From: an uncultured Collinsella sp.
GTDB taxonomy: Bacteria > Actinomycetota > Coriobacteriia > Coriobacteriales > Coriobacteriaceae
Direction of reading: 5' to 3'
DNA: 28,735 nt
NCBI GenBank assembly: GCA_900550965.1
Contig: URUC01000016.1
Location: 1-28,735 of the forward strand
Shown: one piece after another, positions 1-8,022 of the stretch
Layout: the number at the start of each line of letters is the position of its first letter
Position numbering within the stretch: the first letter of the stretch is position 1
Program-made: the position numbers and the translations under genes
The notes under the pieces: generated by a model
The model's database searches: none
What the model saw: the letters and a program-made list of their open reading frames with translations, nothing else
Told to the model about the DNA's origin: nothing

Positions 1-13
1 CGGCACGCTCCGC

Positions 14-124
14 CGAAGGCCAGGCGCAAGGTTTTCGTTCGGTCAAGTCCTGGCTCGCACGAAGAGCACATTAAGTGCTCTTCGGCTCGTGCGGAATCTA
101 CGAAAACCTTGCGCCTGGCCTTCG
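14..124. repeat. Large nested inverted repeat downstream of the aminotransferase gene
   Basis: Positions 14-38 and 100-124 are perfect 25-nt inverted copies of each other. Inside them a second palindrome (60-69 with 75-84, 5-nt loop ATTAA) forms a 10-bp stem, so the 111 bases can fold into a long cruciform or RNA hairpin. A weaker pairing, CAGCCC (152-157) with GGGCTG (203-208), follows before the stop of the aminotransferase gene. No convincing gene lies in 1-228. A terminator role for the minus-strand gene is possible, but there is no clean U-tract. A mobile or recombinogenic repeat is equally possible. Confidence 0.75.
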
Positions 125-228
125 ACGGCGCGTGCCTGCGTTGACTTTGGGCAGCCCGGGTTTTCGTTGGCTGACGCCCCCACTCATAAGCCTTAAGTCG
201 GTGGGCTGATGTGTTGCGTCCCTGATGG

Positions 229-1365
229 CTACAGGGTTGAAACGAAGGTGGACAGGCAGCGGAGGCCTTCGTCTAGGTCTTTGTCGGAAACGCAATAGCT
301 GAGGCGGACGTGGCCTTCGGTGCCGAAGCAGTCGCCCGGGACTAGGGCTACGTTTGCCTCTTCGATGGCTTTGATGCAGAAGTCTTCGCTGGTTAGGCCG
401 AACTTTTTGATGCTCGGGAAAGTGTAGAAGGCTCCTGCGGGCTCTACTACGTCGAGGCCCATGGCGTCTAAGGCTGCGAGCACGCGTTCGCGGCGGGCTC
501 GGTAGACTTTGAGCATGGGGGTTGGGTCGACGGTGAGGGCTCGGGCTGCGGCGTCCATCTCGAAGGAGACGGCACTCGATACTAAGTATTGGTGAGCTTT
601 TGCAATCTCGGCGATGACGGGGGCTGCCGCTGCGAGCCAACCCAAGCGCCAGCCGGTCATGGCCCATGGCTTGGAGAAGCTCTCGATGACCACCGTCTGG
701 TCGCGCAGCTCCGGATGGCGCTGGGCAAAGCGCTCGTAGCCATCCACATAGACCAGACGGTTGTATACGTCGTCGCAGACTACGTAGATGCCCGCCTGCT
801 CTGCCACGCGCGCCACGGCGTCGAGCGACGCCGTGTTGAGGATGCAGCCCGTAGGATTGTTGGGCGAGCAGATAACGATGGCCTTGGTCGCCGGGGTCAC
901 ACAGGCGCGAAGCGCATCCTCGTCAATCTGAAATTGCGCAGGCTCCGTATCCAAAAAGACCGCTTTGGCGTGATTGGCCACGACAATGCTCTCGTACAGG
1001 CCAAAGGCCGGCGTGGGGATAATGACCTCGTCGCCGGGGTTGAGCATGGCCATGAATGTTGCCGACAGGGCCTCGGTCGCGCCGTCGGTCAGGATGACCT
1101 CGTCGGCCGAAAACGTAAGGCCCGCGTCCCCCATGTAGGCAGACAGTGCCTCGCGCAGGACAGGGCGACCGTTGTTGGGCGGATAGTGTGTGTCGCCGCG
1201 GCCCAGTGCGGCGGTCACCTCGGCGCTAATCACATCGGGCGTGGGAAAATCAGGCTCGCCGAGCGCAAGCGCGATGCATCCCGGATGCTGAGCGGCGAGC
1301 GCGTTGATTCGGCGGATACCGGAGGGCTTGAGCGTGGCAAGCGAGGTATTCATGGGCAGGCGCAT
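229..1365 (-). CDS. Pyridoxal-phosphate aminotransferase, class I/II (aspartate aminotransferase-like)
   Basis: This 378-residue cytosolic enzyme belongs to fold-type I of the PLP-dependent aminotransferases. It should move an amino group between an amino acid and a 2-oxo acid. The sequence shows the SPNNPTG motif (about 167-173), a cofactor-contacting Asp in CDDVYNRL (about 197-204), the Schiff-base lysine K232 in ESFSKPWAMTGWR, and the downstream Arg of the same motif. Length fits the family (370-400 residues). The ATG is preceded by AAAGGA at about 5 nt spacing. A second Met four codons later is possible. The gene is monocistronic, divergent from the gene at 1459 across a 93-nt gap. Substrate cannot be read from sequence; aspartate, alanine or aromatic amino acids are all plausible. 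Confidence 0.93.
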   Translation of the reverse strand: MRLPMNTSLATLKPSGIRRINALAAQHPGCIALALGEPDFPTPDVISAEVTAALGRGDTHYPPNNGRPVLREALSAYMGDAGLTFSADEVILTDGATEALSATFMAMLNPGDEVIIPTPAFGLYESIVVANHAKAVFLDTEPAQFQIDEDALRACVTPATKAIVICSPNNPTGCILNTASLDAVARVAEQAGIYVVCDDVYNRLVYVDGYERFAQRHPELRDQTVVIESFSKPWAMTGWRLGWLAAAAPVIAEIAKAHQYLVSSAVSFEMDAAARALTVDPTPMLKVYRARRERVLAALDAMGLDVVEPAGAFYTFPSIKKFGLTSEDFCIKAIEEANVALVPGDCFGTEGHVRLSYCVSDKDLDEGLRCLSTFVSTL

Positions 1366-1458
1366 GGCGTTCCTTTCGTAAGGGTTGCACTAGGATAGCG
1401 CGGCGAGGCGCCACCAGACGGTGTAACCTAAACGGAAACCAACCGGAAAGGAGGCGGC

Positions 1459-2121
1459 ATGGAGACGATCGCGCGCGGCGATAAGCCCAAGACGTTGCAA
1501 ACCATTGCGCATATCAGCATTCCCGAGAGCGCCGATCTTGAGTTTTTGCTCTGGGACCTGCAGGATGCCATCGCCGCCTATGCACAGCTTTCCGGCACTG
1601 TACTCCCCCGCCCGGTCGACTTGAAGGCGGATGACGCCGGCAGCGTTGCCGATGGCATCGTGCTGGCCATTGAAGATGTGGCTGACGATGAGACGTTGAC
1701 AGCTATCGAGCAGACACTCGATCGCTTTGGCGGTACGGGAACGCGTGTCTATGCCGTGATTCGAGCCGCACAAGAGGGCACTGAGCAGGCGCGTGGGGCC
1801 GCCGTTCGTCTGCACAAGGCATGCGAGCGCCAGGGCCAATTGTGGTGTGGCGGCGTTGTCATCTGCGCCGGCAGCGGCATCGCAGCGCTTCGCCATTCCC
1901 CACGCATGGGCCTCTTGCGCCGACCATTTTCGGAAGCGATGGATAAGCTTGTGGGCGCCGTGCGCATAGGCTGCTCCATTGAGCATGCGCAGCTGCTTGG
2001 CGGTGGCAATGCCGGTAGCGTCGACGCCGACGGCATGGTGCGCGCTAGGCCTGCTGTGCCCGCGCTAATCTGGCGCGCCATCATCAAACGCCTCGGCGCC
2101 CATGCTCAATCAGATATCTAA
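1459..2121 (+). CDS. Uncharacterised protein, weakly flavodoxin/NADPH-FMN-reductase-like
   Basis: This 220-residue soluble protein has no signal peptide or membrane segment. The start is well supported by GGAAAGGAGG 5 nt upstream. Its middle and C-terminal parts (TRVYAVIRAAQEG at about 97-109, then WCGGVVICAGSGIAA and GLLRRPFSEAMDKLVGAVRIG) recall the shape of small flavodoxin-fold NAD(P)H:FMN oxidoreductase-like proteins, where a Gly-rich turn precedes a helix of the form RRPxxxAMDxL. I do not see the N-terminal phosphate-binding loop of a true flavodoxin, so FMN binding is doubtful. It converges on the glycosylase gene with one nt between the stops and is divergent from the aminotransferase. 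Function unknown. Confidence 0.8.
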   Translation: METIARGDKPKTLQTIAHISIPESADLEFLLWDLQDAIAAYAQLSGTVLPRPVDLKADDAGSVADGIVLAIEDVADDETLTAIEQTLDRFGGTGTRVYAVIRAAQEGTEQARGAAVRLHKACERQGQLWCGGVVICAGSGIAALRHSPRMGLLRRPFSEAMDKLVGAVRIGCSIEHAQLLGGGNAGSVDADGMVRARPAVPALIWRAIIKRLGAHAQSDI

Positions 2122-2122
2122 A

Positions 2123-2686
2123 TTACAGGGCGCCCCAGTCAACGGCTTCGTGCCAACGCTCAACAAGACGCCCCAGACGCCAGGCGGCATTGGCGGGACT
2201 TGTCGAGGGCAGGACGATGGCGGGCAGCCCGGTGCGTTCTTGTAGATAGCGCTTGTAGAGCCGGCCAGCCGTACCACCGTTGCATATCACCTGCTCAATG
2301 GGAGCTGCGTCGGTAATGCACTCGATATGTGCCGGCGCAACGTTGCGAATGCTCGCGTCACTCGAGCCCTTAATGTCACAGCTCTCGATCACGTCCCACA
2401 GGGCCACACCGCCGTTGAGCAGCATAGCCCGCTTGGCAGCAACCGAGGCGTCGAGCGTCGCGGGCTCGCCGCTCGCCAAAGAGTCTCCCTCGTTGGGCGG
2501 CACGGGCACACCGAGGCACGCGGCCATCACACGCCAAAAGCGATTCTGAGGGTTGCCGTAATAAAAGGCGTTGGCGCGCGAAAGCACCGAGGGAAACGAT
2601 CCGAGCACCAAAACGCGCGAGTGCTGGTCGAACACGGGCTCAAACCCATGCTCAATATGTTGATAGCCCTCGTCAGACACAGGCAT
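2123..2686 (-). CDS. DNA-deoxyinosine (hypoxanthine) glycosylase, uracil-DNA glycosylase superfamily
   Basis: This 187-residue protein resembles the deoxyinosine-DNA glycosylase branch of the UDG superfamily, which removes hypoxanthine (deaminated adenine) from DNA to start base excision repair. Visible motifs are VLVLGSFPSVLSR (about 25-38, the water-activating motif region of this branch), YYGNPQNRFWRVM (about 43-55, the base pocket) and LPSTSPANA near residue 160, the DNA-minor-groove loop of UDG-like enzymes. The ATG follows the TAG of the upstream amylase gene by only three bases (TAGCCCATG), and its only RBS-like bases (GAGAG) lie inside the amylase 3' end. Translational coupling is therefore likely. 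There is no obvious functional link with the amylase. Confidence 0.85.
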   Translation of the reverse strand: MPVSDEGYQHIEHGFEPVFDQHSRVLVLGSFPSVLSRANAFYYGNPQNRFWRVMAACLGVPVPPNEGDSLASGEPATLDASVAAKRAMLLNGGVALWDVIESCDIKGSSDASIRNVAPAHIECITDAAPIEQVICNGGTAGRLYKRYLQERTGLPAIVLPSTSPANAAWRLGRLVERWHEAVDWGAL

Positions 2687-2689
2687 GGG

Positions 2690-4066
2690 CTAGGCTCTCA
2701 ACAGATAGCGCACCTCGTAGGGTGCAAGCTCAAGGGCACCCGTTAGCTCGACTGTGGGCGCGCCGTCGGCAAGCAGGTCGACGAAGGAGCCGTTGAGCTC
2801 GCCGGCTCCAAAGGTGTAAGGCTCGCCCACAGCGTTCACCGCCACGAGCACCGTCGCGCCGTCACAGGCGCGCTCGAACAGCAGCTGCTTGTTCTGGATC
2901 ACCACGTTGCGATAGGCACCGTAGTTGAGAGCACGGGCCGCCGCGTCGTCGGCCGAGCGAAGGTGCGCAAGCTGCGTGATAAACGCCGTCAGCTCGTTGG
3001 GCGCAGGCTCATCGAGCGCAGGTCGCAGCGCCCAGTCGCCATCGGGGCCACCCTTTTCACCGGCAATTCCCCACTCGCTGCCATAGTAGACGCACGGGAT
3101 GCCCGGCATGCCAAAGAGCATGCCATAGGCGGGACGCAGGCACGACTTGTCGGTGAGGATACTTGCCAGGCGCGGCACGTCGTGGTTGTCGACAAACGAC
3201 AGCAGATGCTTGCCGCGATAAATGCACCACGGGTCACCGCCAAACTGGCGATGCAGCGAGTGGGCGATCTCGAACATGTTGACCGAGTTAAAGCTGGAGT
3301 ACAGGCCCTTGTAGCACTCGTAGTTGGTGCAGGAGTCAAGCATCTCGTCATTGACGATCTGGTTGTAGTCGCCGTGGAGCGTCTCACCAATCAGCACAAA
3401 GTCGGGCTTGAGCTCACGGGTAAAAGTATGCAGGCGGCGCATAAAATCGCGATCGAGCATATAGGCGACGTCCAAGCGCAGGCCGTCGATGCCAAAGCCC
3501 TCGGCCCAGCGACGCACGGACTCAAGCAGGTAATCGACCACGGCGGGGTTTTGCAAGTTGAGCTTCACAAGCTCAAAATGACCTTCCCAGCCCTCGTACC
3601 AAAAGCCGTCGCCATAGCAGGAGTCGCCGTCAAAGCTAATGCGGAACCAGTCCTTGTAGGGCGAGTCCCACTTGCGCTCCTGAACATCGCGGAAGGCCCA
3701 AAAACCGCGACCGACATGGTTGAAGACGGCATCAAGCACCACACGGATGCCATGGGCATGCAGTGTCTCGCACACGGCGGCAAAGTCGGCATCCCCACCC
3801 AGGCGACGGTCGATATGGCGCAGGCTGCGCGTGTCGTAACCGTGACTGTCGGATTCGAGTGGCGGGTTAATGAGCACAGCACCGATGCCGAGTTCCTGCA
3901 GGTAGCCGGCCCATTGGGCGATCTTCATGATGGGCGCATCGGGGTTGGGCGCAGCGTTGGCAGCCTGGGCGAGCTCATCCTCGGCAACGGGCGCGGCGTT
4001 TTCGCGCGGAGCTCCACAAAAGCCCAGCGGATAGATCTGGTAGAACGTCGTCTCGTATGCCCACAT
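2690..4066 (-). CDS. Alpha-amylase family glycoside hydrolase (GH13)
   Basis: This is a 458-residue GH13 enzyme acting on alpha-glucans or malto-oligosaccharides, without a signal peptide and so probably intracellular. The four GH13 regions are present: DAVFNH (112-117), GLRLD with nucleophile D199, IGE with acid/base E228, and FVDNHD with transition-state D296. It is slightly short for the family, with a small C-terminal beta domain. The start chosen is the inner ATG (MWAYETTFYQ) because GGGAGG lies 5 nt upstream. An ATG eight codons further out has no RBS. It is the first gene of a two-gene unit with the deoxyinosine glycosylase. Substrate and subfamily cannot be fixed from sequence alone; alpha-amylase, neopullulanase or oligo-glucosidase are all possible. 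Confidence 0.92.
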   Translation of the reverse strand: MWAYETTFYQIYPLGFCGAPRENAAPVAEDELAQAANAAPNPDAPIMKIAQWAGYLQELGIGAVLINPPLESDSHGYDTRSLRHIDRRLGGDADFAAVCETLHAHGIRVVLDAVFNHVGRGFWAFRDVQERKWDSPYKDWFRISFDGDSCYGDGFWYEGWEGHFELVKLNLQNPAVVDYLLESVRRWAEGFGIDGLRLDVAYMLDRDFMRRLHTFTRELKPDFVLIGETLHGDYNQIVNDEMLDSCTNYECYKGLYSSFNSVNMFEIAHSLHRQFGGDPWCIYRGKHLLSFVDNHDVPRLASILTDKSCLRPAYGMLFGMPGIPCVYYGSEWGIAGEKGGPDGDWALRPALDEPAPNELTAFITQLAHLRSADDAAARALNYGAYRNVVIQNKQLLFERACDGATVLVAVNAVGEPYTFGAGELNGSFVDLLADGAPTVELTGALELAPYEVRYLLRA

Positions 4067-4138
4067 AGCAACCTCCCGGCAATCTTTCACGCAACGCCAT
4101 CCATTGTATGCCCGCCGCGCATCCCCTCCCCCAAAATA

Positions 4139-4205
4139 AGTTGCGGTGAAATAGGGACTGTTGAGACCAATAAACCGGGCAAACAGTCTCTATTCCACCG
4201 CAACT
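4139..4205. repeat. Palindromic repeat, GTTGCGGTGGAATAG hairpin family, copy 1
   Basis: Arms 4139-4162 and 4182-4205 pair over 24 positions with one mismatch and one G-T wobble, around a 19-nt loop. It lies 15 nt after the stop of the MFS gene. On the minus strand the right-hand end runs into TTATTTTGG, so it may terminate that transcript. The outer stem is the same as in the element at 8584-8648, while the inner stem differs in paired fashion. The 154-nt gap 4067-4220 holds only this element and presumably the amylase promoter. Confidence 0.85.
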
Positions 4206-4220
4206 GATGAGGGAACGTGA

Positions 4221-5417
4221 TTAGGCGACGGGCTTTGCGCGGCGTATGGCCGGGAACAGCACCGTAATGGCGAGGATGACGCCCACGACGGTAATCGCCC
4301 CGCCCGCAAAGCCAATCCAAGCGATACCGGGACCCGAAACCACGGCGCCGCCGATTGCGGTGCCCGTGCCGATACCGAGGTTAAACAGGCCCGAGAAGAT
4401 CGACATGGCGACGGCCGACGAATCCGCCGGCGTGTACTTGATGAGCTCGGCCTGGAACGCCACGTTAAAGGCTGTGGAGCAGCAGCCCCATAGCGCGCAG
4501 ACGGCAAGCACTGCTACGAGCGACGATGCGACCGGACCCATGAGCAGCAGAGCCACCGGCACGCCGGAGAGCGTGATAGCCAAGAACGGGAAGCGATGCC
4601 CATCGAACAGACGGCCGAACAGCCAGCTTCCGAGCAGACCAGAGCAGCCGAACGCCGTCAGCGTCATGGTAATAGCGCTTGCGTCGACGTGCGCGACCTG
4701 CGCCAGGAACGGCTCGATATAGCTGTAACCCGCATAATAGCCGGTTGCCATAAAGACCGTGACCGCGTAGAGCGCGATCAGGAACGGGTTCTTGAGCAGC
4801 ACGGGCAGCTGTTTGACGGTAAAGCGCTCACCCGCCGGCATAGCCGGAAACACCGCGGCTTGGTACACCACCGCGGCGGCAGAGAAGGCACCGACCACGG
4901 CGAATGTCATGCGCCAGCCCACGGCCAGCCCGATGGCGCGGCCGATCGGCAGGCCAAAAATCTGCGCGATGGACGAGCCCGTGGCGATTATGCTGATGGC
5001 GAGCGCCCCATGGCGGGGGTCGACCAGGCGCGAAGCCATGATCGAGGCGACCGACCAGAACACGGCATGTGCGCAAGCGACCACCAGGCGCGCACAGACC
5101 AGGATGGGATATGTCGGTGCCACAGCGGACAGGAACTGACCCAGAGAAAACACGGCAAGCACGCCGAGCAGCATACGCTTGAACTCAAAGCGCGAGGCAA
5201 ACACCATAAGCGGCAGCGACAGCAGCATGACGACCCAGGCATAGACCGAAATCATGATGCCTGCCTGGGCCTCGGTGAGCGAGAACGACGCGGCGATATC
5301 AGTCAGAAGGCCGATGGGCATGAACTCTGATGTGTTGAACACGAACGAACAGCAGGCGAGCCCGATAAGCGGGAGCCACTGCTTGAGCGAGATGCCATCT
5401 TGTCTTGCCTGGGTCAT
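4221..5417 (-). CDS. sotB: MFS exporter of the SotB/AraJ sugar-efflux type
   Basis: This 398-residue inner-membrane protein has about 12 predicted transmembrane segments, typical of the DHA1 major facilitator family. Several stretches match the E. coli SotB pattern closely: FNTSEFMPIGLLTDIA near the start, YAWVVMLLSLPLM in the second helix, AHAVFWSVAS in the fourth, IATGSSIAQIFGLPIGR with GWRMTF after it, and YSYIEPF in the seventh. SotB exports arabinose and IPTG-like sugars; the substrate here is inferred only from family. The start chosen is MTQARQDG, which has GGAGAGG about 9 nt upstream. An upstream ATG 16 codons earlier lacks an RBS and overlaps the likely promoter. It is a single gene with its own promoter, followed by a palindromic repeat. 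Confidence 0.9.
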   Translation of the reverse strand: MTQARQDGISLKQWLPLIGLACCSFVFNTSEFMPIGLLTDIAASFSLTEAQAGIMISVYAWVVMLLSLPLMVFASRFEFKRMLLGVLAVFSLGQFLSAVAPTYPILVCARLVVACAHAVFWSVASIMASRLVDPRHGALAISIIATGSSIAQIFGLPIGRAIGLAVGWRMTFAVVGAFSAAAVVYQAAVFPAMPAGERFTVKQLPVLLKNPFLIALYAVTVFMATGYYAGYSYIEPFLAQVAHVDASAITMTLTAFGCSGLLGSWLFGRLFDGHRFPFLAITLSGVPVALLLMGPVASSLVAVLAVCALWGCCSTAFNVAFQAELIKYTPADSSAVAMSIFSGLFNLGIGTGTAIGGAVVSGPGIAWIGFAGGAITVVGVILAITVLFPAIRRAKPVA

Positions 5418-5453
5418 GTAGGAAACCTCTCCGATTGTCTTGGGCGGTGGGCG

Positions 5454-5483
5454 ATTATATAGCAACGGCCCCGCATCCGTCAG
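5454..5483 (-). promoter_or_regulatory. Putative sigma-70-type promoter of the MFS gene
   Basis: Read on the minus strand, CTGACG (5478-5483), an 18-nt spacer and a perfect TATAAT (5454-5459) lie 37-66 nt upstream of the MFS start. The -35 hexamer falls inside the loop of the feoB terminator hairpin. Confidence 0.6.
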
Positions 5484-5499
5484 TACAGATGCGGGGCCG
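5466..5499 (-). terminator. Terminator hairpin downstream of feoAB
   Basis: CGGCCCCGCATC (5466-5477) pairs perfectly with GATGCGGGGCCG (5488-5499) over 12 bp around a 10-nt loop, 41 nt past the feoB stop. In the direction of transcription the tail is TTGCTATATAATC, a poor U-tract, so termination may be incomplete or factor-assisted. Confidence 0.65.
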
Positions 5500-5540
5500 C
5501 AATCAACTCAATACACAGGGGCTGCGCCGTCAATAAATAG

Positions 5541-7901
5541 CTAAGCCAACCCCAACAATATGCCCGCCGAATGCACGACAAACGCCACGATCCAGGCAAC
5601 CGTCACCTGAAACGCGAACACGGCAACGGCATAGCGTCCGCCCAGCTCGCTCTTAACGGCGCCGATGGCTGCCACACAGGGCGGGTACAGCAGCGTAAAG
5701 ACCAAAAACACGTAAGCGGTAAACGGCGAGAACATGGTCGACAGTGCCGCGGGCGAGGTTGCGCCCAAAAGCACCGTGAGTGTCGAGATGACACTCTCCT
5801 TGGCGATAAGTCCGGTGACGAGCGCCGTGGATGCACGCCAATCGCCAAACCCAAGCGGCGCCAGCGCCGGCGCGATGATGCTGCCGAGACCCGCAAGCAG
5901 GCTTTGCGACTGATCGGCGACCACATTAAAGCGAATGTCGAACGTCTGAAGGAACCAGATGACCACGGTAGCGGCAAAGATAATGGTAAAGGCCTTGGTA
6001 ATAAAGTCCTTGGCCTTATCCCATGCCAGCATCACCGTCGTCTTGACGCTCGGCAGACGGTAATTGGGAAGCTCCATGATAAACGGCACCGGGTCGCCCT
6101 TAAATGCCGTGCGGTTGAGCACCAAAGCCGCGATGCAACCGATCGCAATGCCAATCAGATAGAGCGAGACCATGGCGGGAACCGTCGCCTGTGGGAAAAA
6201 CGCCCCGCACAGCAGACCGTAGACCGGCAACTTGGCCGAGCAGCTCATGAACGGCGTGAGCATGACCGTCATCTTGCGGTCGTGCTCGGATGGGAGCGTA
6301 CGGGTCGACATGATAGCCGGCACGGTGCAGCCAAAACCGACGAGCATGGGGACGAAGCTGCGGCCCGAAAGGCCAAAGCGACGCAGTACCTTATCCATGA
6401 CAAAGGCAACGCGTGCCATGTAGCCCGAGTCTTCCAGAATGGAGAGGAACAAAAAGAGCACGACGATAATCGGCAGGAAGGTCAGCACGCTACCCACGCC
6501 CGTAAGCACGCCGTCGACAGCCAGCGAGCGCACCACGTCGTTGGTTCCGAACGCCTTGAGGCCCGCATCGGCCGAGGCGATGATGGCAGCGATACCGTCC
6601 TCCATGAGTCCCTGCAACGCCGCGCCGATCACGCCAAACGTCAGCCAAAAGACGAGGCCCATGATCACCAGAAACGCCGGAATGGCTGTGTAACGACCTG
6701 TCAGGATGCGGTCAATCTTGACGGAGCGCACGTGCTCGCGGCTTTCGTGCGGCTTGACGACGCAACGCCCGCACACGTCGCCGATAAAGCTAAAACGCAT
6801 ATCGGCCAACGCAGATAGGCGGTCGGTGCCGGCCTCGCCCTCCATCTGGGTAATGATGTGCTCGATAGCGTCGAGCTCATTGCGATCCAGGTGAAGCGCC
6901 TCGGTTACCAGCTCATCGCCCTCGACCAGCTTAGTCGCCGCAAAGCGCACCGGGATGTGCGCCGTCACGGCATGGTCCTCGATCAGGTTAGCAATACCGT
7001 GGATGCAGCGATGCAGCGCACCGCCGTCCGGACCGTCGGGCGCGCAAAAGTCCAGGCGACCAGGACGCTCGCGGAACCGTGCCACGTGCAGGGCGTGGTC
7101 CACCAGCTCGCCGATGCCCTCGTTGCGGGCAGCGCTAATGGGGACAACAGGCACGCCCATCAGGCTCTCGAGCAAGTTGACGTCTACGGCGCCGCCGTTG
7201 GCGGTCACCTCGTCCATCATGTTGAGCGCGATGACCATGGGACGGTCAAGCTCCATGAGCTGCAGTGTCAGGTACAGGTTACGCTCAATGTTGGTGGCGT
7301 CAATGATGTCGATGATGGCGTCCGGGCGCTCGTCGAGGATGAACTGACGGCTCACGACCTCTTCGCCTGTGTACGGCGACAGGGAGTAAATGCCAGGCAG
7401 GTCGGTAACGCTCGCCTCGGGATGGTTACGGATGGTGCCATCTTTGCGGTCGACAGTCACGCCGGGAAAGTTACCGACGTGCTGGTTGGAGCCCGTCAGC
7501 TGGTTGAATAACGTGGTCTTGCCGCAGTTTTGGTTGCCAGCGAGGGCAAAGTGCAGCGGCGCGCCCTCGGGCACGGCCGTCTTTGCCGCACGGGGCGAAT
7601 ACGTCCCCTCGCCCAGGGCCGGATGCTCCGTCGTGCCGATTGCGGCGTTAGCGCGCGGACCCGTATCGGTGTCGTGAATACCCACGAGCTCGATGCGAGC
7701 GGCATCGTCCTTGCGCAGCGTCAACTCGTAGCCACGCAGGCGAATCTCGAGCGGGTCGCCCATGGGGGCGTACTTCATCATGGTGACTTCGGTGCCCGGC
7801 GTCAGGCCCATGTCCAAAATATGCTGACGGAGCGCCTGGTCGTCGGATGTCACCGATGCGACAACGGCGTCCTTTCCAATCTCGAGTGTATCGAGCTTCA
7901 C
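5541..7901 (-). CDS. feoB: FeoA-FeoB fusion, ferrous iron transporter
   Basis: This 786-residue membrane protein imports Fe(II). Residues 1-74 form a FeoA-type SH3 domain, followed by a linker of about 40 residues. The FeoB G domain then starts near 117: G1 GNQNCGKTT (122-130), G2 Thr in PGVTV, G3 DLPG (167-170), G4 NMMD (227-230) and an SAARNEG-like G5. The usual FeoB G1 is GNPNCGKT, so Pro is replaced by Gln here. Two Gate-type membrane halves follow, including VPMLVGFGCTVPAIMSTR and the SCSAKLPVY segment with the conserved pore cysteine. There is no separate feoA or feoC. Start is GTG (MKLDTLEIG) with AAAGGATG upstream. Single gene; a paired GGTTAACC element lies in its 5' leader. I am sure of the family and of the fusion. 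Confidence 0.96.
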   Translation of the reverse strand: MKLDTLEIGKDAVVASVTSDDQALRQHILDMGLTPGTEVTMMKYAPMGDPLEIRLRGYELTLRKDDAARIELVGIHDTDTGPRANAAIGTTEHPALGEGTYSPRAAKTAVPEGAPLHFALAGNQNCGKTTLFNQLTGSNQHVGNFPGVTVDRKDGTIRNHPEASVTDLPGIYSLSPYTGEEVVSRQFILDERPDAIIDIIDATNIERNLYLTLQLMELDRPMVIALNMMDEVTANGGAVDVNLLESLMGVPVVPISAARNEGIGELVDHALHVARFRERPGRLDFCAPDGPDGGALHRCIHGIANLIEDHAVTAHIPVRFAATKLVEGDELVTEALHLDRNELDAIEHIITQMEGEAGTDRLSALADMRFSFIGDVCGRCVVKPHESREHVRSVKIDRILTGRYTAIPAFLVIMGLVFWLTFGVIGAALQGLMEDGIAAIIASADAGLKAFGTNDVVRSLAVDGVLTGVGSVLTFLPIIVVLFLFLSILEDSGYMARVAFVMDKVLRRFGLSGRSFVPMLVGFGCTVPAIMSTRTLPSEHDRKMTVMLTPFMSCSAKLPVYGLLCGAFFPQATVPAMVSLYLIGIAIGCIAALVLNRTAFKGDPVPFIMELPNYRLPSVKTTVMLAWDKAKDFITKAFTIIFAATVVIWFLQTFDIRFNVVADQSQSLLAGLGSIIAPALAPLGFGDWRASTALVTGLIAKESVISTLTVLLGATSPAALSTMFSPFTAYVFLVFTLLYPPCVAAIGAVKSELGGRYAVAVFAFQVTVAWIVAFVVHSAGILLGLA

Positions 7902-7924
7902 GCGCTCATCCTTTCGTTAGACGC

Positions 7925-7949
7925 GGTTAACCGTTTACCGGGGTTAACC
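7925..7949 (-). promoter_or_regulatory. Paired GGTTAACC palindromes upstream of feoAB (possible metal-regulator operator)
   Basis: GGTTAACC occurs at 7925-7932 and again at 7942-7949. Each copy is itself a palindrome, and they are 17 bp apart centre to centre. They sit 24-48 nt upstream of the GTG start, downstream of a candidate -10 TATCAT (minus strand). GGTTA...TAACC resembles half-sites of DtxR/IdeR-type iron repressors, which is an inference from the neighbouring iron gene. Confidence 0.45.
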
Positions 7950-8022
7950 AACTCGTAACGACAAATGATAGCGCTCTGAACTATTTTATAAAGTCAAATA
8001 CCGATGTTTACCTGCGCAAACT

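Noticed and set aside
2963..4207. Plus-strand frame opposite the amylase
   Set aside because: All four GH13 motifs are on the minus strand. The plus frame has no RBS and runs through a hairpin repeat.
5571..6818. Open plus-strand frame opposite feoB
   Set aside because: It is rich in Arg/His/Gln/Asp as expected for a complementary frame, and the minus-strand FeoB is unambiguous.
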